A DNA stretch of 64,000 nt from Hofstenia miamia. Its lineage: Eukaryota; Xenacoelomorpha; Acoela. Below are positions 56,040-64,000 of the stretch, in pieces. Position numbers and translations under genes: made by a program. Below the pieces are notes generated by a model, which did not search any database, was not told where the DNA came from, and worked only from the letters and a program-made list of their open reading frames with translations. The stretch lies in assembly GCA_004352715.1 (NCBI GenBank), contig SCFE01000022.1, positions 2,126,788 to 2,190,787 on the forward strand, read 5' to 3'. Every line of letters starts with the position of its first letter. Within the stretch, counting starts at the first letter, position 1.

Positions 56040-56985
56040 NNNNNNNNNNNNNNNNNNNNNNNNNNNNNNNNNNNNNNNNNNNNNNNNNNNNNNNNNNNNN
56101 NNNNNNNNNNNNNNNNNNNNNNNNNNNNNNNNNNNNNNNNNNNNNNNNNNNNNNNNNNNNNNNNNNNNNNNNNNNNNNNNNNNNNNNNNNNNNNNNNNNN
56201 NNNNNNNNNNNNNNNNNNNNNNNNNNNNNNNNNNNNNNNNNNNNNNNNNNNNNNNNNNNNNNNNNNNNNNNNNNNNNNNNNNNNNNNNNNNNNNNNNNNN
56301 NNNNNNNNNNNNNNNNNNNNNNNNNNNNNNNNNNNNNNNNNNNNNNNNNNNNNNNNNNNNNNNNNNNNNNNNNNNNNNNNNNNNNNNNNNNNNNNNNNNN
56401 NNNNNNNNNNNNNNNNNNNNNNNNNNNNNNNNNNNNNNNNNNNNNNNNNNNNNNNNNNNNNNNNNNNNNNNNNNNNNNNNNNNNNNNNNNNNNNNNNNNN
56501 NNNNNNNNNNNNNNNNNNNNNNNNNNNNNNNNNNNNNNNNNNNNNNNNNNNNNNNNNNNNNNNNNNNNNNNNNNNNNNNNNNNNNNNNNNNNNNNNNNNN
56601 NNNNNNNNNNNNNNNNNNNNNNNNNNNNNNNNNNNNNNNNNNNNNNNNNNNNNNNNNNNNNNNNNNNNNNNNNNNNNNNNNNNNNNNNNNNNNNNNNNNN
56701 NNNNNNNNNNNNNNNNNNNNNNNNNNNNNNNNNNNNNNNNNNNNNNNNNNNNNNNNNNNNNNNNNNNNNNNNNNNNNNNNNNNNNNNNNNNNNNNNNNNN
56801 NNNNNNNNNNNNNNNNNNNNNNNNNNNNNNNNNNNNNNNNNNNNNNNNNNNNNNNNNNNNNNNNNNNNNNNNNNNNNNNNNNNNNNNNNNNNNNNNNNNN
56901 NNNNNNNNNNNNNNNNNNNNNNNNNNNNNNNNNNNNNNNNNNNNNNNNNNNNNNNNNNNNNNNNNNNNNNNNNNNNNNNNNNNNN
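56040..56985. other. Assembly gap, 946 N
   Basis: 946 unknown bases between the two Penelope-like ends. Unlike the other gaps its length is not exactly 1,000, so it may be an estimate, or a gap partly closed by the TA-rich flank (56,986-57,010). Confidence 0.99.
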
Positions 56986-57054
56986 ATATATATATATATA
57001 TATATATATTAAATGATATTTTGCTAAGACAGCATATTATGAAAGATTTATTCC

Positions 57055-57096
57055 GCAAACATGTCTCGCTACATTCGTATAGCTTCGTCAGTGCAT
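57055..57096 (-). ncRNA. Second hammerhead-like motif, core mutated
   Basis: Same as 55,807-55,848 but the GAAAC box reads GAGAC and the loop reads ACGAAUGU. A change in the invariant GAAA box should abolish cleavage, so this copy is probably inactive. Confidence 0.5.
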
Positions 57097-57152
57097 ATAG
57101 AGTATAGAGGGAAAGTTTAGAAAAGTTTAAGAATGCCAGCATGGTTTAATTG

Positions 57153-58510
57153 TCAATTTAAAAGTTTTTTACGTTGTTGTTTTATTAATAATGCTTCAGT
57201 GATCTTGGTATGTTTGTTCTTTGTTAATATTTTAAAATGATCTTTTGTTGCTTGGTGATGATGTAAGTAAATTTCTGATGTTAGGTGGCCTCTTAGGTGT
57301 TCTTTAATTCTGATTTCCAAATGTCTTCTAGTCTCCCCGATGTATGAGGCATTACACTCATCACAAGAATATTTATAAACAATAGAGGAAGACAAGAGTA
57401 TTGGGATCCGATCTTTGTTTGAGAAAAAGTTTGAGGTCTTAGTTGTTGTAAATGTTGGAATTATCTTTAATTTTTTGTTGATTCTTTTAAGTTGGTGTTC
57501 GATATATGATTGTCGTTCTTTAATATAAGGTAAATTCCAATAAATGTTTTTAGTTTTATCATTGTTGTCCTTTAATTTGTTGTTAATAAAATATTTATCC
57601 AAGCATTTTTTTATTAGATGGTGATGATAGCCATTATTTGTTAANGTTCTTTAATATAAGGTAAATTCCAATAAATGTTTTTAGTTTTATCATTGTTGTC
57701 CTTTAATTTGTTGTTAATAAAATATTTATCCAAGCATTTTTTTATTAGATGGTGAGGATAGCCATTATTAGTTAAGATTGAAAAAAGTTTATCAGTCGCT
57801 TCTGTAAGATTCTTGTAATTTGATGATGTTGTAAATATTCGATTAATCAATGTTCTAATAGTATTAATTTTGTATCTTGCAGTGCAGTATGATTCATATG
57901 GAATGTACAATCCTGTATTGGTTGATTTGATGTGCCATTTTGATTCGATTTTGTCTTTTGTTCTTAGTAATTCTGAGTCTAGAAAAATTAATGTATTACT
58001 TTGTTCTATTTCGGATGTAAATTTGATGGAGGATAAATGACTGTTCATAAAATTTTGAAATTCATGGAGTTCATCATTGTTCTTAAATATACAAAAAATA
58101 TCATCAACGTATCTACAATAAAATGAAGGAACCAAATTAGATTTTAAGTTTTCAAATTTTGATTCAATGATATCGAGACAAAATGTAGCCATAGTGGATC
58201 CTAAGGGTGAACCCATTGCCATACCATTAGTTTGTTTATAAATATTGTTGTTGAAAAGAAATAGAGTATTTGTGCAGGCTAACTTCAATAGAGATCTTAG
58301 AATCGATGTATCAAATTCTATTTCATCGTTTGGTATGATGTTAATTATGTGATCAATTGTCTCTTCAATTGGAATGTTGGTAAATAGTGATTTTGCGTCA
58401 AGGCTAGACATAATTACTTTGTTACTATCAAATGATTTAGATGAAAGTTCTAATTTGTTAAGAAAATCTTCAGTATTTTTGAGGTTATATTTTGTTGGAA
58501 TAAATGTTTT
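57153..58510 (-). pseudogene. Penelope-like reverse transcriptase with GIY-YIG endonuclease
   Basis: The N-terminal part is missing (homology begins near 58,510 with FIPTKYNLKNTEDFLNKL). RT blocks: SLDAKSLFTNIPIEETI, YKQTNGMAMGSPLGSTMATF and the catalytic CRYVDDIFCIF, intact. Then a linker, and near the C-terminus the GIY-YIG domain: IVYKYSCDECNASYIGETRR, LEIRIKEHLRGHL, ending KQQRKKLLN at 57,153. GIY-YIG fused to a telomerase-like RT defines Penelope-like elements. One N (57,645) with a ~130-base duplicated flank interrupts the frame; otherwise the reading frame is open, so the copy may be young. Confidence 0.92.
57514..57776 (-). repeat. Duplication of about 131 bases at single-N join 57,645
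   Basis: 57,514-57,644 (GTTCTTTAATATAAGGTAAA) recurs at 57,646 with two substitutions (GTGATGATAG versus GTGAGGATAG, ATTATTTGTTAA versus ATTATTAGTTAA). Same assembly signature as in elements B and C, and evidence for two slightly different Penelope-like copies. Confidence 0.9.
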
Positions 58511-58583
58511 ATTATTTTATCAAGTCAACAACAGTACATATAATTTATCAAAAGAACTTGATAAAATAATTAAATATATATAT

Positions 58584-58828
58584 GTTATAGTAAGATTGTT
58601 TAATTAGGAATTTCGTGAATTTGTGAAATTGCCATTTCACTTAAAAACTTCATAAAACAACTAAGTTTGGGGAGTTGGGGTTACGCTTTGGTATTTTTCC
58701 AATAAATACATGAAGTATCTAGGTATTTTAATATTTTTCTGAAGCTAGGTAAGTAAAATTCCAGTTTTACAAATTCCCTGAATTTTAGGGATTTCACGAA
58801 ATTACTAAGTTTACAATCTTACTGTAAC
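58584..58828. mobile_element. MITE with long inverted ends in a TA-rich target
   Basis: The left end GTTATAGTAAGATTGTTTAA and the inverse of the right end GTTACAGTAAGATTGTAAAC match, and similarity extends about 45 bases to AATTTCGTGAA. Outside lie CATATATATG-like palindromes on both sides, consistent with TA or ATATAT target duplication. Length ~245 bases, non-coding. Superfamily uncertain (Tc1/mariner-like possible). Confidence 0.75.
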
Positions 58829-59790
58829 ATATATATGTATAAATTCGGTTTGATGTTGCTATATAGACTAGATTTCAATTTATTCTAAATTTATTATTTA
58901 ATGCTTTTTATGAACACCATTTGAGTATATATTTTCTTCATTCAATTTTGATAGATTGCAATCATTCCCAATAATGCTTACTTCATAATGTGGATATGGA
59001 TTATAATATAGCCTATTACGAGACGAGAATATCCCGAAAATATCTTAAAATTGAAAAATAGGTAAATGAGAAGAAGATATTATTGATGATATGATATTGG
59101 ACATCATTTGGATGTTAACACATAGAAATAGACCAATTTGATTTTGACATATAAGAATTAAATATAGATGCAGATGTATGTAAGCAAGCAAGCGCTAATT
59201 TTTAAGGATCCGGTTAAAACCTCATTTTTAATGCTATTTGTTAAAGATCATTTATCAGTTAGAGCACATGAGAAGTTTAAATGCAGTTGAAAACAAATTT
59301 GATCTCGGTGCTAAGTTGTTGTAGACCGATAGTTATAAATGAGCTCTGGAATCTATTTATAGCAACGCATGTGAGAAATGCAGACATGTTGGAGGATGCA
59401 CAATAATTTAATTTGAATTGCAAAGAGATTTCTGCTCGAAGCTATCGCATCTTCTGTAAATATACGTCATCTCCCAGAGAGCTAATTAGACAAATAGACT
59501 GAATTATATTACAGTGTAAAGTCATATGCAATTATTTGAAAGGCTAATTTTGCTACACTAATAGTGTGAAGATATCATAAATTTCACAGAATTTTTGAAA
59601 GTGTTTAAATTTCAATATTTGTATAAATTTAATCGAACTGCTTTTCGTTTTATCACACAGGAAGCCTTATTTCTTTCCACTGTTTAACAGTTAGCTAAAC
59701 TTCATAAATTGACGCATTCATTGTTTGCAACAGAATGACCCGTGACCTGGAACTTTATAATGGTGTAAAGTAACAGAACGAAAAAGATTA

Positions 59791-59828
<38 letters not shown>

Positions 59829-61327
59829 AAAAATTGGGTTTTCCAAGTCCAGTCTGTAAAATTTGATTATGTACTCACCCTTCACTCGACTAATCTGCGC
59901 AATTTTGTGACGCGAATAACCCATTGTCAGCCCTGGTTTGCGCTTACATAACAATAACATTGTCTGATAAAGTTAGTGAATTATTATTGTGTGCCAGTTG
60001 TAAGATCCGTCATCTATTCTGATGATTGATTGGCTCAATTGTGTTCATATTGTAGCGTAGCGTCAGACGATGCTGGTCGTTATTTATCGGCCAGTCTGGT
60101 ATTTTCTAATGTTTGTAAATATGTTAATAGCAAAAATTGTATATAAGATGACACTTTTTATTGTAAATAGAACAGCAGTTACTTGCTTTTACTTGCTTAG
60201 TTAGAATCAGGGTTGCTCTAGTTAATGTTCACTTAAGCCACCTTCTGCCTTGACATTAAGTTCTATGGTACAGTTCACGCTGTAGTCAACCCAATGATTC
60301 TACAATATTATGCAATAATAAATTGTGGCTTTCGTCTGTAAACTGGCGTTTGCTCTTGTCAAATTCTAGTGCTCAAATTGAACCTATCGAGTGGAGATCA
60401 GAAGTTTAACATTTCAAATTAATTTCGTGTATGGATTCACATTAAAATAGACATAAACTAATTTAATATATTACTAGGCCACCTTGTTATAAAAATTTGA
60501 CAGACATGTTTAATTTGAATGTTCAAAATGTCCATATGTTTTGTAATCTCAACCTTCCTTTCCAACACTTGCTGCTTGTTAGTTTCTATTTTAATGATAT
60601 GCTTTTAAATTTTATGTTTTGTTTAGTTATTTGAAAAATCTTTAATGGTGTTTGAATCTGGTGTCATGCCTGAGTGTAACTCAAATTTCAATAAACGTCA
60701 TCTATTGGCGGCGATGGTTTTGTAGGTACGTTTGGATGCGCTCGATCAAGTGCGGTCGTTAAGCCGTGATAATTAGCTTCACTCTTTCTGTTGCTGATAT
60801 GAATTACGTACGCTGAGCTTTGACCCCATCAAAAGAGCTTTACTCTTTCATAGAACGCTAGTTCTCTTTGAAAGAAATGCGGTTGTCAATTTATATATAT
60901 TCTTCCTACTATAATAAAATACTGTCTCTTAATTGCTTTGACTTCATTATAAATCCATCCTTGACTTCTCGCATCCTTTGTTTAAATATTGTCCATTAGC
61001 GTAAACATTTATTGGCAAAATATATTAATACACTTAGCGGATTTCACATAATTTGCATTGATTGACGTCTAATATATTTTGGTTTGAATCTAAAAGCAGG
61101 TTTTGATTCATCTACAACAATTCAAAAATTGGATGCTCAAAAAATGGCAGCAAACACTGTGCGTGCTTAGCTCGCAAAGGTAGAATAAATGACCCTGATT
61201 GAGGGCAACTAAGCATATTTCATTGGAAATGGCACCAGATTATAATAAAACATCAATTGTTCTATTTTTTATGAATTTTGAGTTTCCGATTAATCACATT
61301 ACGTTAACTTATTTTCCTGTTTTTTTC
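58829..61327. other. AT-rich sequence, mostly without recognised content
   Basis: Holds a (TA)n run at 59,791-59,825. The stretch 60,700-60,900 is richer in CpG (GGCGGCGATGG, GCGCTCGATCAAGTGCGGTCG) and could be a promoter, but no exon is recognised in it. Confidence 0.4.
59791..59825. repeat. (TA)n microsatellite
   Basis: An uninterrupted TA run of about 16 units. Confidence 0.97.
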
Positions 61328-61840
61328 TAAGGGGTGGGCCAAAGGTCAATGACCCTTTTTATTTTTCAATATCTTTTTATTTCTTAATATTTTTATTTTC
61401 TTAATATTTTTTATACTGGAAACTAATTATGGGGAAATTCAGTACACAGACTGTAAAATTTTACAATTAAAATCAAGTCTCAATTTGGTGATTTCAATTG
61501 CCATGTCGTTCTCTTAATCTCACTAGCCCAGACTTTTTCTGGTGGGGATATCTAAAGCAAAAGGTTTATGTGAACAAGCCGTAATCTTTAATGGAGCTAA
61601 AGGAAAACATCACTAGAGCACTAAGAGAAATAATCCCAGAAACTTTGGAAAGGTTATGAAGGATGTTATTTTTCACACTTAAAAATACAAGTTTCTAAAG
61701 CTTGCTAATAGTAAATTTGCGATAGAAAATTAATTTCCATCTCCTTAACTTTATAATACTAAAATTTCATGCATATACCTGTTAAAATAAAAAAGTTATT
61801 TAAAATTGAAATGGGTCGGTGACTTTTGGTCCACCCTGTA
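61328..61840 (+). pseudogene. Internally deleted mariner-type transposon
   Basis: Both ends are preserved: left AGGGGTGGGCCAAAGGTCAA, and the inverse of the right TACAGGGTGGACCAAAAGTC. Between them only the C-terminal transposase part remains: TSPDFFWWGYLKQKVYVNKP, TGA, SLMELKENITRALREIIP, ETLERL. SPDxFxWGYLK is the third catalytic-acid region of mariner/IS630 transposases. The N-terminal two thirds are deleted, so the element is non-autonomous. Confidence 0.82.
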
Positions 61841-62565
61841 TTAGACACTTTTGTAAAACTTACTGCACCGCAGCAATATTTAATTACCGCAGTAACCCGA
61901 AATTCACCGCGGTGTGTCGTAGTTGATTGAAAATTCCCCCAAAAAATTGCTTAACAACTTAAAGTTACTAAAGTTTTACTGCTAAGCCATTCTCTTCATT
62001 TAAATTACAAATTTTATTAGTTCATATTTATATTTGTCTTAAAATAGTTAATATTGATATTGATAAAATTAACAGTTCTTCAGATTAATTGTCTTTGATC
62101 GATGGTGGCACCGCATGTTTCCTCAGCGCGGTATACGGCAATTGTCGTGTTCCCAACCGCTACCGCACGACGTGTTTGTCAAAATGCGCGTAAAATCACT
62201 AAGCAATTCAAATAAAAAACGAGAACTGTGTATTTCTTTTGGAATTTTATATTGAAAAAAACGTCAATTTTAACGAAGTACTCTATATCAAACAGCTGTT
62301 CAAAAACTCTTAGTGACTTCATTTTTTATGCTATGGCCTTATGAAATAGAATTGATGCAGATTATGCCGGTAATTGTATTATTTTTCTTACGCGCGCTGT
62401 TTTGAAATTGATATAATTTAAGCATTGTTGTAATTTACGAGGTTTATAGAGATTTCTCGTTTGTTGGCAACTGTTTGTTTGATAAGTTGATCAATGGGGT
62501 AGAGGTTCACACGTCAGCTAAAATTTGGCACCTTTTGCTATTCAGGTAGTCCACTTTAGTCTAGA
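61841..62565. other. Region upstream of fourth candidate exon
   Basis: CpG-containing patches (CACCGCGGTGTGTCGTAG near 61,907; AGCGCGGTATACGGCAAT near 62,126; CTTACGCGCGCTG near 62,389) suggest a regulatory region or another old repeat. No ORF recognised. Confidence 0.4.
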
Positions 62566-62595
62566 ATGCCGGACGTTGTCAAATTCTTTAAGCAT
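62566..62595 (+). CDS. Candidate alternative first exon, 10 codons
   Basis: ATG at 62,566 with an in-frame TAG upstream (62,557). It encodes MPDVVKFFKH and ends in phase 0 at GTAAGT (62,596). It shares the design of the exons at 51,930 and 52,653. Very short, so chance is a real alternative. Confidence 0.38.
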
Positions 62596-62912
62596 GTAAG
62601 TTGTTACTGTTCTATACTAATATTTGAAAAATACCCCCTGATAATCTATCATCTTCATTATTCTATCAAGACTTACAACCACGCGGGGTGGAGATTGACA
62701 TTAATAGTAATTTAGCAATGATTCTTCAAAAGGTACTAAGAAGGTATTCACTAAATTCTAAGCATATTGTGGACATCATTTTGTTACAGTGAAGTGTGTG
62801 TATTTTGTGAGTTTACCATTTTCATTAAGATGGGATAGATAATTGAATAATAAATCGTCTTCTTTTACACAAGTATCCTGGTGCAGAGTGCCCCAACTTG
62901 AGGCATTCGATG

Positions 62913-63205
62913 CAGGGCCGTTGCTAGGGGAGGGCCAGGGGGGCAATTGCCCTCCCTGTTGGGCCACTGGGCCCTCCTTCCTCTTGGCATCCTGGATGCA
63001 CAACTCCATAGTATTAATTCTAATATTCTGTAACTAAGTTAGAGTGAATATATTTTAGTTGAAATATATAAAATACTAATGCCATTCTATTTAAAAATTC
63101 AATAAAATAGTGTGAAACTATTTCATATGAGTAAAACTATGATTAATTTATGGAACTTTGCGGGGCCATTGACCCACTAAATTTCAAATACAAGCCACGG
63201 GCCTG
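62913..63205. mobile_element. hAT-type MITE with GC-rich end, 293 bp
   Basis: The left end CAGGGCCGTTGCTAGGGG and the inverse of the right end CAGGCCCGTGGCTTGTA are similar. Flanking octamers ATTCGATG (62,905-62,912) and ATTAGATG (63,206-63,213) agree at 7 of 8 bases. The left end is G-rich (GGGGAGGGCCAGGGGGGCAA), unlike the AT-rich interior. Confidence 0.75.
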
Positions 63206-64000
63206 ATTAGATGGTGACCTAGATAGTGATGAAATTTATATTTGTTTTGTGTTTCGAATTGTATACCCTTTATTAGCTCAAAAGACTTTAAAAATATAGC
63301 CCTAAAATTCAATGTACCATCTTAGTTTTTTATTTTTATATATTTTGTAATAAAATCTTGTATTTTTTAACCGAAAAATAAATATTGGACTCTTAAACAG
63401 GGAATATTCTCAATTTCTGAACTCAAGGTATGGAAAATTTTTTTTACGAAAATCGGATTTCTCAATGAAAATAATCTTATTAGCATGTACTTCAAGCAAG
63501 AAAATGTTTTAGCAAAAGGCTTTCAATGTTTCTTAACAGGCTTTGATAAAATTGTTCCAAAATGTGGATAGGATTATAATGTTATAAATCAAAGCTTTAT
63601 TTACTCTAATTATTGCCTTTACTTTTTTGTGTATTATGTTATTTTTTTGCAATATTAATATTACACTAAAGAAATAATGACAATATATAACGATAATGTA
63701 TAAATGTAAATGGAAACTAGTTTAATAATTTCCATTAATTTCTTTCGATGGCTTCTTTTGGGGCAATCAAGCTTTCCACCGATTGGGTTTTACATATATG
63801 CAATTTATTGCAATGCACACTTTTATAACTATTATTATTTATAAATTTGAATTTAATTCTAATTGTTTAATACTGCCGGCTGACACCGGCCAGCTGCTGA
63901 TAGGTTACAACTCTGTGTAGGAATCATTACATGTTAGTAGTTAAGTAAGAACAGATCTCTGGTCACACTCTGATACGGTCCCAAAGTGATCTAATTGTGG
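63206..64000. other. AT-rich sequence to window end
   Basis: No gene or repeat recognised. Confidence 0.4.

Noticed and set aside
59880-59960. Minus-strand exon MLLLCKRKPGLTMGYSR ending near a GTGAGT donor
   Set aside because: Single short frame with no second support. The donor alone can be chance, and the left side runs into a TA repeat.

Overview
The window is eukaryotic. Genes are split by GT-AG introns, there are no prokaryotic operons, the DNA is AT-rich, and several (TA)n microsatellites and many transposable elements are present. LINEs with an APE-type endonuclease, a Penelope-like element with a GIY-YIG domain, hAT, Tc1, mariner and MULE DNA elements, gypsy-type LTR retrotransposons and a TRAF-type zinc-finger gene together fit an invertebrate animal. 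I cannot name the species.

Layout. 1-902: a fragment of a third retrotransposon ORF (copy D). 1,903-4,960: a decayed LINE on the minus strand (PHD-finger ORF1, endonuclease, RT). 6,082-9,564: the 5' end of gypsy-type element A on the minus strand (gag, primer-binding site, LTR). 9,575-11,045: a truncated LINE. 11,398-21,895: gypsy-type element B on the plus strand (LTR, gag, protease, RT/RNase H, integrase, third ORF, LTR). About 23,210-33,510: related element C on the minus strand, with the best preserved RT and integrase, badly shuffled by assembly joins marked with single N bases. 34,905-44,002: a decayed MULE-type DNA transposon with long imperfect inverted repeats, a 1.5-kb palindrome at its left end, and nested LINE and hAT insertions. 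44,055-44,780: an apparently intact single-exon zinc-finger gene, the clearest host gene. 46,917-48,203: a Tc1 relic. 48,629-62,595: four short ATG exons, each ending in phase 0 at a GTAAGT donor and possibly alternative first exons of one gene to the right of the window, interspersed with hAT-type MITEs, a LINE ORF1 fragment, a Penelope-like element with hammerhead-like motifs, and a mariner relic. The rest is AT-rich sequence in which I see no gene.

How it fits together. Elements A, B, C and fragment D look like one gypsy-type family. Their Gag proteins align. B and C share a pol layout of protease, RT, RNase H and integrase, and B, C and probably D carry an unrecognised third ORF downstream of integrase. 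Their in-frame stops are mostly TGA, as CpG decay would give. The many single-N joins flanked by near-identical duplications, all inside repeats, show that parts of this scaffold are assembly artefacts, so copy numbers here should not be trusted.
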